Assembly: GCA_038330085.1 (NCBI GenBank)
Contig: JBBQNP010000005.1
Location: forward strand, 5,303 to 69,302
From: JAEUIA01 sp038330085
Lineage (GTDB): Bacteria; Planctomycetota; UBA1135; GCA-002686595
DNA: 64,000 bases
Direction: 5' to 3'
Position 1 is the stretch's first letter. Each line of letters opens with the position of its first letter. The translations under genes and the position numbers were made by a program. Under the pieces are notes generated by a model, which saw only the letters and a list, made by a program, of their open reading frames with translations, had not been told where the DNA came from and did no database searches. Shown piece by piece: positions 35,479 to 44,542 of the stretch.

Positions 35479-37542
35479 TCAGCGCGGATCCAAGATCCCC
35501 CCGCCGCTCGGCGTCGTCAGCGTCTCGCTTGCCGCCAGATACTGCGCGTCGAGCGCATACGACGTGTTCCACGGCAACGGATCGAGATCCGACACCATGC
35601 CGAGCGCCCTCACCGCCGAAGCACGCGCGTCGAGGCTCGTGTCTTGTGCGCCGACCAGATCCGCCAGCGGACCGAGACATCGCGAATCACCGACCGACGC
35701 CAGCGCCTGCGCGTATCCGGTCTGTGCGCTCTGCGTCGGTGCCGAAGTCATTTGCTTCACCAGGCTCGCTGTCAGATCGCGATCGCCGAGCAGGCCGAGC
35801 GAGAGCACGCACTCGCGCAACAAAGCCGGATGGTGCGCGGACCGTGTGACCAGCTCACGCAACGTATCCGTCGCACCGCAGTCCCCGGACAAGCCGAGCG
35901 CGAGGGCATAGAGACCGCGCACTTCGTCGTCGCCTCCCGTGAACAAGAGATCGTGCAGCGCATCGCGACTCGACTCGTCGTGACGCAGACCGAGCGCGAT
36001 CGCGGCGGCCGACTGCGTGCTCGAGCTCCCGCTCTGCCTCAACGTCCGCCTCAGGGCGCTGTTACCGCGTTCGGGATCCAGGAGCCCATGCGCATCGCGC
36101 ATCAACCCGAGGCCCATCGCGGCGAAACCGTCGGTGCCGCTGCGACCGTGCTCGAGCGCCTCCGTCAGAAGCGACTCCATTTCGAACGCTGCATCACGCT
36201 CCTCGGCCTGTTTTGCCGAAGCCCCGATGCGACCCGCGGTGACGAGTGCGAAGCACTGCGTCGCATGATCACCATCCCGCGCAGCGGCGATCACCGCTGC
36301 GCGCGCGGCACGATCGTGCGGCGTGTCCTGCGCCCGCGCCAGATCCCCGAGCGCGATCATCAGACCTGCGCACACTTCGGACTTCTCGTGCGGCTTGGTC
36401 AGTCGCGCGAGCATCTCGCGCACGCACTCGGCGCGCAGATCTTCGCCTGTGCCCTCCGCTGCGCGCGCGATCGCGGTCGGCACCTGTGCGCGCACGTTCG
36501 TCGGACGCCCTTCGTCCGCCAGGACGGCGAACAGGTCGGCCACGAGCGCGACGCTCGAAGAGCTTGCCGGAAGCGCGGCGCCGCGCTTCAAGAGCTTGGG
36601 CGAACCAGCGTCGGCGTGCTCGAGGAGGGCCGAAGCGGAATCGAGGTGCGCCAACCCCAGAGCGGCGACGCACGCCGACTGCAGATCGGCCTGGTTGAGC
36701 TCGTCGCTCGACAGCGCGTGGCTCAATGCGTGCACGACCCAGCGGCGCAAGTCCTCGCTCGACGTGCGCTCGGCACACAAGCCCAGACCGTATGCCGCGA
36801 AGGCTCGCTCGCGGTAGGGAACGCTGTTGCGTCCGATGAGCGCGCGACCTGTCTTGTCGTCCACGAGCAACGACTGCAGTCGTTGCGCGCCGGGCGAACG
36901 CGCACGGATCCCCAGTGCGATCGTCGCGGCCTCGCTGACGGAGCCCTGCGGATGCGCGAGAAAGCCCGCGATCAGATCGTCGACGTCGGCGTCCCAGCCC
37001 GCGAGCTCGCCCTCCGTGGGTCCGTCGATGCGGGCCAGTGCGATCAACGCCGCGCACAAGAGGTCAGGGTTGGTCTCGTGCGCGAGGACGGCGCGCAAGG
37101 CCGGAGCCGCGATGGCCGCGACCTGACCCGCCAGCGGTCGACCGCCGAACTCGGGGGCTTGCGTCATCCCGTCGAGTTGCCAACGGCGCTGGTGTTCTGC
37201 GAAAACGCGGCGCGCGTCGACGAGCGTGTCGCGGTGGAAGCGCCACCAAGTCTCCCACGTGCTCGTGTCGGCGCCGGCATCGCGCGCGGTCTTCGGACCT
37301 GAAGGCCGCGCATCCGTCCGCGGCGCCCCGGTCTTCGGACCTCCACCGCCGCCCGTCGCGGGACCGGCGGGCTTGCCGGGCGTGCTCGATCCGCCGGTCG
37401 AAGGTCCGTTGTATCGGGGTCCCGGCGTCGCTGGCGCTGAGGGTGCAGCACTGCCGCCACCCGTGCTGGGTCCTGTCGTTTCTCCCCCACGGGGAGCGGG
37501 CGCCGGGGGGAAGACCATCCCACCCGCGATCGCCGCGTCCAT
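35479..37542 (-). CDS. HEAT-repeat protein, separated from its signal peptide by an in-frame TGA
   Basis: 687 residues from ATG 37542. A Gly/Pro/Ser/Thr-rich linker (about 15-85) precedes an all-helical solenoid with many HEAT-like units (repeated patterns such as AAATIALGIRAR-like, CVAALGLAHLDSA, TDGFAAMGLGLMRDA, SAAAIALGLRHDES and LRECVLSLGLLGDRD). Such repeats bind proteins; no catalytic residues are visible. Just upstream and in the same frame lies a 29-codon ORF encoding a perfect signal peptide (37552-37641), ended by TGA three codons before this ATG. The protein would therefore be made without export unless the stop is read through or is an error. GGTGAGG seven bases before ATG could allow reinitiation. 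Confidence 0.75.
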   Translation of the reverse strand: MDAAIAGGMVFPPAPAPRGGETTGPSTGGGSAAPSAPATPGPRYNGPSTGGSSTPGKPAGPATGGGGGPKTGAPRTDARPSGPKTARDAGADTSTWETWWRFHRDTLVDARRVFAEHQRRWQLDGMTQAPEFGGRPLAGQVAAIAAPALRAVLAHETNPDLLCAALIALARIDGPTEGELAGWDADVDDLIAGFLAHPQGSVSEAATIALGIRARSPGAQRLQSLLVDDKTGRALIGRNSVPYRERAFAAYGLGLCAERTSSEDLRRWVVHALSHALSSDELNQADLQSACVAALGLAHLDSASALLEHADAGSPKLLKRGAALPASSSSVALVADLFAVLADEGRPTNVRAQVPTAIARAAEGTGEDLRAECVREMLARLTKPHEKSEVCAGLMIALGDLARAQDTPHDRAARAAVIAAARDGDHATQCFALVTAGRIGASAKQAEERDAAFEMESLLTEALEHGRSGTDGFAAMGLGLMRDAHGLLDPERGNSALRRTLRQSGSSSTQSAAAIALGLRHDESSRDALHDLLFTGGDDEVRGLYALALGLSGDCGATDTLRELVTRSAHHPALLRECVLSLGLLGDRDLTASLVKQMTSAPTQSAQTGYAQALASVGDSRCLGPLADLVGAQDTSLDARASAVRALGMVSDLDPLPWNTSYALDAQYLAASETLTTPSGGGILDPR

Positions 37543-37551
37543 TCTCGGGCC

Positions 37552-37641
37552 TCACCAGCCTTGAGCGCGGCCGGGCGTCGACAAGAAAAGTGCGGAAGCG
37601 AACGTCGCGAGTGTCAAGAGCGCGCAGCGAGTCGTAAGCAT
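37552..37641 (-). CDS. Signal-peptide ORF in frame with the HEAT-repeat gene
   Basis: A 29-residue ORF with the best ribosome-binding site in the neighbourhood (AGGAGA, 5 nt before ATG 37641). The peptide has a basic start, a hydrophobic core (CALLTLATFASALFL) and a cleavage-like end (STPGRAQ), then GW and stop TGA. The next codons GGC CCG AGA ATG continue in the same frame into the HEAT-repeat protein. It is best explained as the severed N-terminus of that gene. Confidence 0.6.
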   Translation of the reverse strand: MLTTRCALLTLATFASALFLSTPGRAQGW

Positions 37642-37787
37642 CGATCTCTCCTGGGTTGCGGGAGCGGGCCCGCGCAAGGAATTGGGACGTTTCGTACGTC
37701 GCAGTTCACTAGCGCGGTGCGGGAATGCGCCTACCCAGGAAATCCCGTGCCCCATCACGATCGGATTGCGAGGATCCCCGCCGACGC

Positions 37788-40274
37788 ATGCAACCCGACT
37801 ACGAAAAGCTCGGCATCTTCTACCTCGGGAAGGTGCTCGACGCGGATGCGCGGAAGCGCACGGAGGTGCCGCTCCTCTACGCGAGCCAGGACCTGACGAC
37901 GCATGCGCTGTGCGTTGGGATGACGGGCAGCGGCAAGACCGGACTCTGTCTTTCGCTTCTCGAAGAAGCGGCCATCGACGGCATCAGCGCGATCGCGATC
38001 GATCCCAAGGGCGACCTCTCCAACCTCCTCCTGCAGTTCCCCGCATTGCGCGCGTCCGACTTCGAGCCGTGGGTCGACGCCGACGAAGCACGCAGGACCG
38101 GCACCGACCTGCACACGTTCGCCGAGCAGCAAGCGCAGATGTGGCGCGACGGTCTCGCGCAGTGGCAACAGGACGGCGCGCGCATCCAACGGCTGATGGA
38201 CGCGGCCGACTTCACGATCTGCACCCCCGGCAGCAACGCGGGTCTGCCGGTGTCGATCCTGAAATCGTTCGCAGCTCCCCCGCCGGCCGTCGTCGAGGAC
38301 GGCGAAGTCTTCCAGGAGCGCGTCGCGAGCACAGTGACGTCGTTGCTCGGACTCGTGGGCATCGACGCGGATCCACTGCAGAGCCGCGAGCACATCTTGC
38401 TGTCGAACATCCTCGACCGCAGTTGGCGCGCGGGACGCGACCTCGACCTCGCGGCATTGATCGGCGCGATCCAGACCCCGCCCGTCCAGCGGATCGGCGT
38501 ATTCGAATTGGAGGCCTTTTTCCCTGCGAAAGAGCGCTTCGCGCTGGCGATGCGGCTCAACAACCTGCTCGCGTCGCCGTCGTTCGCGGGCTGGCTCGAA
38601 GGCGACGCGCTCGACGTCGGCAAGGCGCTGTGGACCGAGACCGGCAAGCCGCGCATCACGATCTACTCGATCGCGCACCTCTCCGATCCAGAGCGCATGT
38701 TCTTCGTCTCTCTGCTCTTGAACCAGACCTTGTCGTGGATGCGCACGCAGAGCGGCACGTCGTCCTTGCGCGCGATCTTGTACATGGACGAGATCGCGGG
38801 CTACTTCCCGCCCGTCGCCAACCCGCCGTCGAAGGCGCCGTTGTTGACGCTGCTCAAGCAGGCGCGCGCGTTCGGACTCGGCGTGGTGCTCGCGACGCAG
38901 AACCCTGTCGACCTCGACTACAAAGGGCTCGCGAACTGCGGCACGTGGTTCATCGGCAGGTTGCAAGCCGAGCGTGACAAGCTGCGGCTGCTCGACGGAC
39001 TCGAAGGTGCGTCGGCGCAAGCGGGCTCGAAGTTCGACCGCAACAGGATGGACCAAGTCCTGTCGGGCCTCGGCAAGCGCATGTTCATGATGAACGACGT
39101 GCACCGCAGCGAGCCGATCGTGTTCGAGACGCGCTTCGCGCTGTCGTACTTGCGCGGTCCGCTGACGCGCGCGCAGATCAAGACGCTGATGGATCCGCGA
39201 CGTGCAACAGGATCACCGGAATCGCGGGGAACCGATCGCGCTTCGGCGGCGAGCGTTGCGCCGGGTACGGCGGACATCCCGGCGCCAGCGATGAAGCCAG
39301 CGACGACGCCAGCGCTGAAGCCAGCGTCGATCGCACAACCGGTGCCGTATCCCGCTATCGCGCGCACCAACGCTGCGTCCACCCAGCCCGTGCTTCCGCC
39401 CGACGTGCCGCAGTACTTCGCACCCGGTTTGCCGCGCAACGTTGCACTGCGACCGGCACTCCTCGGCTGCGTCCAGGTCTACTTCGCCGACGCGCGACTC
39501 GGCCTGGCGTCGGAGTCGTCGACGAACCTGCTCGCACAGCTGGCGGACGGGCCGACGTCGGTCGATTGGTCGCACGCGGAAGAGGTCGATTTGGCCGAGG
39601 GAATGCTGACGCCGCTCGCCCCGGAAGGTGCGACGTTCGCTGCGCTGCCGGCAGCCGCGCAGAAGACAAAGAGCTACACCGCCTGGCGCAAGATGCTGAC
39701 CGACGAGGTCGTGCGCACCGAAGAGCTCCACCTCTTCCGCTGCGACGCGCTCGACGTCGTGTCGAAACCGTTCGAGCCCGAGCGCGACTTTCGGATACGG
39801 CTGGCGCAGCGTGCGCGCGAGCAGCGCGATCGCGAGAAGGAACGCGTCGCCAAGCCGTACGGACCCAAACGCGCCGCTCTCGAGGAACGCTTGCGACGCG
39901 CCAAACAATCCGTCGAGCGCGAAGCGGGACAAGCGCGCGACGCGAAGGTGAGCGCTGCCGTTTCGTTCGGTTCCGCCGTGCTCGGCGCGCTGATGGGACG
40001 CAAGGCCATGTCGCAGTCGACGATGTCGCGCACCGCGACGGGCGTGCGCGGGGTCGGGCGAGCCATGCGTGACGCGAGCGACGTCGACCGCGCGCAAGAA
40101 ACGGTCGGATCGATCGGGGCGCAGATCCAAGCGCTCGACGCACAGCTGCAGACCGAGCTGGGCGCGCTCGATTCACGCTTCGACCCAGAGACGCAGCCGC
40201 TCGAGGACGTCGTCATCAAGCCCAAGAAGACCAACGTGACCGTGCGCTTCCTGGGGCTCGTTTGGGTCGCTTGA
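37788..40274 (+). CDS. HerA/DUF87-like ATPase
   Basis: An 828-residue P-loop ATPase of the HerA/FtsK superfamily. Walker A is GMTGSGKT (44-51), followed by AIAIDPKGDLSNLLLQF. The Walker B-like strand is AILYMDEIAGYFPP (about 329-342), and ARAFGLGVVLATQNPVDLDY is a sensor-type motif. The C-terminal third is charged and partly coiled-coil (about 640-740), ending in an all-helical tail. Proteins of this kind are annotated as DNA-handling ATPases, but their role is unknown. ATG 37788 was chosen over 37725 because the family similarity begins at YEKLGIFYLG. rmuC follows after 51 bp. Confidence 0.82.
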   Translation: MQPDYEKLGIFYLGKVLDADARKRTEVPLLYASQDLTTHALCVGMTGSGKTGLCLSLLEEAAIDGISAIAIDPKGDLSNLLLQFPALRASDFEPWVDADEARRTGTDLHTFAEQQAQMWRDGLAQWQQDGARIQRLMDAADFTICTPGSNAGLPVSILKSFAAPPPAVVEDGEVFQERVASTVTSLLGLVGIDADPLQSREHILLSNILDRSWRAGRDLDLAALIGAIQTPPVQRIGVFELEAFFPAKERFALAMRLNNLLASPSFAGWLEGDALDVGKALWTETGKPRITIYSIAHLSDPERMFFVSLLLNQTLSWMRTQSGTSSLRAILYMDEIAGYFPPVANPPSKAPLLTLLKQARAFGLGVVLATQNPVDLDYKGLANCGTWFIGRLQAERDKLRLLDGLEGASAQAGSKFDRNRMDQVLSGLGKRMFMMNDVHRSEPIVFETRFALSYLRGPLTRAQIKTLMDPRRATGSPESRGTDRASAASVAPGTADIPAPAMKPATTPALKPASIAQPVPYPAIARTNAASTQPVLPPDVPQYFAPGLPRNVALRPALLGCVQVYFADARLGLASESSTNLLAQLADGPTSVDWSHAEEVDLAEGMLTPLAPEGATFAALPAAAQKTKSYTAWRKMLTDEVVRTEELHLFRCDALDVVSKPFEPERDFRIRLAQRAREQRDREKERVAKPYGPKRAALEERLRRAKQSVEREAGQARDAKVSAAVSFGSAVLGALMGRKAMSQSTMSRTATGVRGVGRAMRDASDVDRAQETVGSIGAQIQALDAQLQTELGALDSRFDPETQPLEDVVIKPKKTNVTVRFLGLVWVA

Positions 40275-40325
40275 ACGACGGATAACGGACGCCGTCATAC
40301 GCGGCCTTTCGGCTATTCTCTGCGC

Positions 40326-41681
40326 ATGGAATTCCTCGTCGCAGCCCTGGCACTCCTGCTCGGCATCGGTGTGGGCTGGATCGTGGCGTCGCAACGCGCT
40401 GCGCCAAGAAGTGATTCTCTGCGCGACGAACTCGCGCGAGCACAAGCCGACCTGGCGCGGTTGACTGCTCAAGTGCAGGAGCGTGACGCCGCATTCGCGA
40501 AGCTCGTCGAAGAGCGCGAGCGTGCGTTCGCGGAGCAGAAGAAGTTCCTCCACGATTCACGCCAGCAGGTCGAGGACGCTTTCGCGCGCTTGTCGCAGGA
40601 AGCGCTCGCGCGCAACAGCAAGACGCTGCTCGACCAGACGCACGAGCGGCTCGCGCCGTTGAAGGAGACGCTGGGCAAGCTCGAAGCGAGCACGCTCGAA
40701 CTCGGCAAGAGCACGGCGAAGGCGTACGGCGGTCTCGAGAAGCACCTCGACGACCTGTCGAAGGCGACGGCGACGCTCAACCGCTCGAACGACGTGCTCG
40801 TCACCGCGTTCAAGGGCAGCATGACCGCGCGCGGTCGCTTCGGAGAGATCCAATTGCGCAACCTCGTCGAGACGGCGGGCATGCTGCAACACTGCGATTT
40901 CATCGAGCAGGAAGCGCTCGAGGGCGGGCTGCGGCCCGACATGATCATCAAGCTTCCCGAAGGCGACGGCATCCCGGTCGACGCGAAGATGCCGCTCTCG
41001 GCGTACTGGGACGCGGCCGACATGACCGATCCGGCCGAGCGCAAGACGAAGCTGCGCGAGCACGCCGAATTGCTGCGGCGTCAGGTGCGCAGCTTGAGCA
41101 AGCGTGACTACTCGGAACACGTGAAGGGCCGCATCGAGTACGCGGTGTTGTTCCTGCCGGCGGATCCGATCCTCGCTGCGGCGTACGAAGTGGCGCCGGA
41201 CGTGTTCGAAGAAGCGGTTCGCCTGCGCGTGCTCATCGCGACGCCGGTGACGTTGATCGCGCTGCTCGGCACGTCGAAGATCCTGTGGAAGCAGCGCGCG
41301 ATGGCGGACAACGCGCAGGAGATCCAACGCGAAGCCGGCGAGCTCTACCGGCGCGTCGCCGCCTACCAGGGTCACGTGGCGAAGATCGGTGACGCGCTCG
41401 AGCGGGCGACGCGCGCATACAACGACGCGGGCGGGAGCTACAAGAGCCGTGTGCTGCCGAGCGGACGCCGCCTCGAGGCGCTCGACGGCGCGACCGACTC
41501 GCGCGAGAAGTTGCCGGACATGGGCGAGATCGAGATCCAGCCGCACAAGACCTTGCGTGCGGCGCCGGAGACTGGACGCGCGCGGGATGCGGGCGATCCG
41601 TCCGACGGTGCGCCTGCGATCGAGACGGCCGGTGACGCGAATTCGAGCTCCGTCGATCACGTCGCGCGCGAAAGAGCCTGA
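40326..41681 (+). CDS. rmuC: DNA recombination protein RmuC
   Basis: 451 residues. An N-terminal membrane helix (FLVAALALLLGIGVGWIVA) is followed by a coiled coil (about 30-130) and the RmuC domain (about 150-370). Conserved family pieces are GRFGEIQLRNLVETAGM, IPVDAKMPLSAYW and PVTLIALLGTSKILWKQ. RmuC is linked to limiting inversions and contains a PD-(D/E)XK-like nuclease fold; DAK in the middle motif fits this. The C-terminal 70 residues are acidic and poorly conserved. It sits between a HerA-like ATPase and a VOC protein. Confidence 0.93.
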   Translation: MEFLVAALALLLGIGVGWIVASQRAAPRSDSLRDELARAQADLARLTAQVQERDAAFAKLVEERERAFAEQKKFLHDSRQQVEDAFARLSQEALARNSKTLLDQTHERLAPLKETLGKLEASTLELGKSTAKAYGGLEKHLDDLSKATATLNRSNDVLVTAFKGSMTARGRFGEIQLRNLVETAGMLQHCDFIEQEALEGGLRPDMIIKLPEGDGIPVDAKMPLSAYWDAADMTDPAERKTKLREHAELLRRQVRSLSKRDYSEHVKGRIEYAVLFLPADPILAAAYEVAPDVFEEAVRLRVLIATPVTLIALLGTSKILWKQRAMADNAQEIQREAGELYRRVAAYQGHVAKIGDALERATRAYNDAGGSYKSRVLPSGRRLEALDGATDSREKLPDMGEIEIQPHKTLRAAPETGRARDAGDPSDGAPAIETAGDANSSSVDHVARERA

Positions 41682-41689
41682 GCCAGCAC

Positions 41690-42109
41690 ATGAGCGCGCC
41701 CTTCCACCTGGCGTTCCCCGTGCGCGACATCGCGTCGACGCGTGCGTTCTACGGCGACGTGCTCGGCTTGCGCGAAGGACGCTCGACGCCGATGTGGATC
41801 GACTACGACTTCGACGGACACCAGATCTCGGCGCACGTGAAGCCGCAAGCGTGCGGCGGCACCGCCGCAAACGAGGTCGACGGCGACGACGTGCCGGTGC
41901 GCCACTTCGGGCTCGTGCTCGCGTGGGAGGACTGGCACCAACTCGTCGAGCGCATCCGTGCGCGCCAGGTCGCGTTCTTGATCGAGCCGCGCGTCCGCTT
42001 CGAAGGTCAGGTCGGCGAGCAGGCCACGTTCTTCGTGCGCGATCCGAGCGGCAACGCGCTCGAGTTCAAGAGCTTCCGCGATCCGGCGCGCTTGTTCGCG
42101 CAGCGCTGA
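41690..42109 (+). CDS. VOC (glyoxalase/bleomycin-resistance) family protein
   Basis: 139 residues with the two beta-alpha-beta-beta-beta units of the VOC fold. It opens HLAFPVRDIASTRAFYGDVLGL, has metal-ligand candidates His6 and Glu in the second unit, and ends in FFVRDPSGNALEFKSF. The substrate cannot be inferred. ATG lies 8 bp after the rmuC stop. A repeat element and an intrinsic terminator follow. Confidence 0.88.
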   Translation: MSAPFHLAFPVRDIASTRAFYGDVLGLREGRSTPMWIDYDFDGHQISAHVKPQACGGTAANEVDGDDVPVRHFGLVLAWEDWHQLVERIRARQVAFLIEPRVRFEGQVGEQATFFVRDPSGNALEFKSFRDPARLFAQR

Positions 42110-42150
42110 ACAGGAATAGGAATACCGGTTTAGCGGCGCGGCGCGGCGCA

Positions 42151-42198
42151 GTGCCCGGCGCCGGTAGCCGGTTTTTCCGGCGACCGGTGCCTGGCATC
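42151..42198 (+). repeat. Dispersed GTGCC-box repeat downstream of the VOC gene
   Basis: GTGCC boxes at 42151 and 42187 are 36 bp apart. The centre GCCGG-TTTTT-CCGGC forms a hairpin that extends to 15-bp arms with one mismatch and one G-U pair. Ungapped comparison with 7563-7610 gives 38 of 48 identical positions. The element starts 41 bp after the VOC stop codon. Confidence 0.7.
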
Positions 42199-42208
42199 AG
42201 GCACTTTT
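42187..42208 (+). terminator. Rho-independent terminator of the rmuC/VOC transcript
   Basis: GTGCCTG (42187-42193), loop GCAT and CAGGCAC (42198-42204) form a perfect 7-bp stem followed by TTTT (42205-42208). The second GTGCC box of the repeat element is its left arm. It lies between convergent genes and ends at the stop codon of the minus-strand exoprotein gene. Confidence 0.8.
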
Positions 42209-43329
42209 CACGGCAGCCAGGTCAGCCAGAGTCCGTTCGTCAGGTTGAACGTGGACGCCGTGCAGAACGCCGCACTGTTGCGATACCAGAACTGGTATCC
42301 ACGCGTCGAAGCCGCGCTCGTGACGCCGCCCTTCACCGATACCGCGGGATCCCCTGCTGCGGGATACGCCGAAGCGCCCGCCGCGATCGGCTTCGTGGCC
42401 AGGCGCACGACGGTGCCGCCGGCGCAGCGCAAGCCGTCGCCGAACGCGGCACCCGCACCGCCGCTGGTCTGCGCCGTGCCTTGGAAGAAGAGGCCGGTCG
42501 ACGCCATCGGCATCCCCGCTCCGTGCAGCACGAGCGTGTCGCTCGCGATCGACGCATTCCCGGTCGCAGTGAGCTGCGCACCGACACCCGTCGAGTTGAG
42601 GCAGCCGCGTCCTTGTCCGACAGGCGAGTTGTTCCCGCACGGGCAAGCCGTTCCCGTACCGTCGCCGGCGCAGTAGCTCTGCACGAGCGACCAGTCCGCT
42701 ACGATCGTGCCGACGAGCGTGATCGTGCCGGACTGCCCCGAGCCCGGATCCGTGAACATGAACGTCGTGTTGACCGGCCCGCTCAGGTGGAAGGCTCCGC
42801 CCGACATCACGATCGTGCCCATGATCGCCGTCGGGTTGCCCATGCTGCCCGTCAAGTCCGTTGTCGAGGGCAATCCACCGATCGGCGTGACGACGAGCTG
42901 TCCCGCCAGTGCGGTCAACGTCGCGTTCGCCGTGAACGCTCCACCCGCTCCGACGCTGGTTACCGGCGAGTCTGTCGACAACACGAGGTTGTTGACGTCG
43001 ACCGTGACGAGCGGCGGCAGGATCGGCGAGATCGGATTGTTGATCCTCCCGTGCAGCGATCCGTTCGTCTGCACGTTGCCGCCCGTGAACGCGAGCGTCG
43101 AGAACGGCTGCGCGCCCGACTGCAGCACGAGGTCGACGTTCTGCGTGCCGAGCAGTTGGAAATGGTTGGACGGGTTGCCGACGATCGGCCCGAGGGTGGT
43201 CATGCCGCTGAACGTGAACGAGCTCTGCGCCTGGTTCAGCCGAAAGGTGAACGTCGTCTGCGCTTGCGCGGAGAGGGAAAACGCGCCCAGGGCGCAAGCT
43301 AGAACGAGCGAACGTGCTCCAAAGTGCAT
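42208..43329 (-). CDS. Secreted protein with planctomycete-type C-terminal module
   Basis: 373 residues with a signal peptide (LVLACALGAFSLSAQAQ). The N-terminal 200 residues form a beta-rich region of unknown type with many short Gly/Thr/Val strands. A Cys-rich joint (YCAGDGTGTACPCGNN) leads into about 120 residues shared with the protein at 30264-32312: TGLFFQGTAQ, FGDGLRCAGG, QFWYRN and the ending FNLTNGLWLTWLP. The start ATG 43329 has GGAG 5 nt upstream. Probably a cell-surface or released protein; no enzyme motif is visible. Confidence 0.83.
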   Translation of the reverse strand: MHFGARSLVLACALGAFSLSAQAQTTFTFRLNQAQSSFTFSGMTTLGPIVGNPSNHFQLLGTQNVDLVLQSGAQPFSTLAFTGGNVQTNGSLHGRINNPISPILPPLVTVDVNNLVLSTDSPVTSVGAGGAFTANATLTALAGQLVVTPIGGLPSTTDLTGSMGNPTAIMGTIVMSGGAFHLSGPVNTTFMFTDPGSGQSGTITLVGTIVADWSLVQSYCAGDGTGTACPCGNNSPVGQGRGCLNSTGVGAQLTATGNASIASDTLVLHGAGMPMASTGLFFQGTAQTSGGAGAAFGDGLRCAGGTVVRLATKPIAAGASAYPAAGDPAVSVKGGVTSAASTRGYQFWYRNSAAFCTASTFNLTNGLWLTWLP

Positions 43330-43542
43330 GGGGACTCCGAAGGGCTCGATCGCCCGGGGGATGGACGGCGACGCGGACGATGGACCGCACTCTGCCGACA
43401 GAACTCTGCTGAGAGGAATGTACCGACAGAAAAGACTACCCGATCCCGTCCAGGCCGGAAGGTGGGACGGGGCTCCACTTCGAGGGCCGCACGCGCCGAA
43501 GGACCTTGAGGCGATACGGCACGCGCCTGCGCCCCACCCCCC

Positions 43543-44388
43543 ATGCGAGCCCTCGACGAAATCCTGTCTGAGATCAAGAGCCTCGAGCCCCTGCCGCAGG
43601 TCGCCGCGCGCGTGATGGAGCTCGGGGGGCGCGAAGAAGTGATCCCGCGCGACCTGATCGCCGTGATCGAAACCGACGCGGCGATGACGGCCAAGGTGCT
43701 CAAGCTCGCGAACTCCGCGTACTACGGATTCCGGCGCGAGATCGCGTCGATGTCGGAAGCGGGCACGTTGCTCGGCGTGTCGGCGCTCGTGAACCTGGTG
43801 CTGACGAGCTGCGCGGCGCGCTACTTCCGTGCGCGCGGGCAAGTGGACGAACCGGCGTTGCAGCGCATGTGGGAAGAGTCGGTGTCGAACGCGCTCGCCG
43901 CGAGTTTGCTCGCGCGCTTGTCGGGCACCGTCGACCGCAACCGCGCGTACACGGCGGGACTGCTGCAGAACATCGGACAGGTCGTGCTCGAGCGCCACAT
44001 GCGCCGCGAGGAGAGCGAGATCACGAAGCTCGTCGACGGAGGGACGGCGCGCATCGAAGCGGAACGGCTCGTGCTTGGGCTCGATCACGCTGAGGTGGGC
44101 GCAAGACTGTGCGAGAGGTGGAGCTTCCCCGACGTGCTCGTCGACGCCGTGCGGTTCCACCATGAGCCCGAGCGTGCGACGTGCGATCCGGTGCTCGCGT
44201 GCTTCGTGCATTTGGGCGAGCAGGTCACGCTGGAGGCTGCGCGGGAAGCGGATCCCAGGGTGCGCGCGTACGCGCTCGAGAACAGGGCCTTGTCGCGCAT
44301 CGGGTTCGAGCACGATGCGCTGTCGGGGATTCGGGATGCGCTGGTGAGGGAGATCGAGAAGGCGAGGGAGTTCGTCGAGGCGGCGTGA
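43543..44388 (+). CDS. HDOD domain protein
   Basis: 281 residues. The HDOD domain (about 10-210) is the degenerate relative of HD phosphohydrolases found in bacterial signalling. Here it carries PQVAARVMELGG, ANSAYYGFRREIASMSEA and GLLQNIGQVVLERHM instead of an HD pair. A C-terminal helical segment follows. No receiver, GGDEF or EAL domain is fused. It stands alone between the divergent exoprotein gene and a pair of strong hairpins. Confidence 0.88.
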   Translation: MRALDEILSEIKSLEPLPQVAARVMELGGREEVIPRDLIAVIETDAAMTAKVLKLANSAYYGFRREIASMSEAGTLLGVSALVNLVLTSCAARYFRARGQVDEPALQRMWEESVSNALAASLLARLSGTVDRNRAYTAGLLQNIGQVVLERHMRREESEITKLVDGGTARIEAERLVLGLDHAEVGARLCERWSFPDVLVDAVRFHHEPERATCDPVLACFVHLGEQVTLEAAREADPRVRAYALENRALSRIGFEHDALSGIRDALVREIEKAREFVEAA

Positions 44389-44473
44389 GGGGGGGCGGGA
44401 GGGAGTTGAGGGTTGAGATGGGGTGGGTGCGGCTGGAGCGAGCGCGGCAACTCTGAGCGCGCGGCGAGATGTT

Positions 44474-44542
44474 CCGCGCCTACGGCGCGGTTCCGGCCGG
44501 CGCGAATCGCCCCGGAGTACCGGGTCGGTTCGCGCCGGTCGG
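44474..44542 (+). other. Two consecutive strong hairpins after the HDOD gene
   Basis: First: CCGCGCC-TAC-GGCGCGG (44474-44490), a perfect 7-bp stem. Second: arms 44493-44515 and 44520-44542 with an AGTA loop pair over 22 of 23 positions (one C-T mismatch, G-U allowed). The U-rich stretch after it is only CTATTT. The element occupies part of the 416-bp gap between the HDOD gene and tRNA-His; the rest of the gap shows no gene. Confidence 0.65.
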
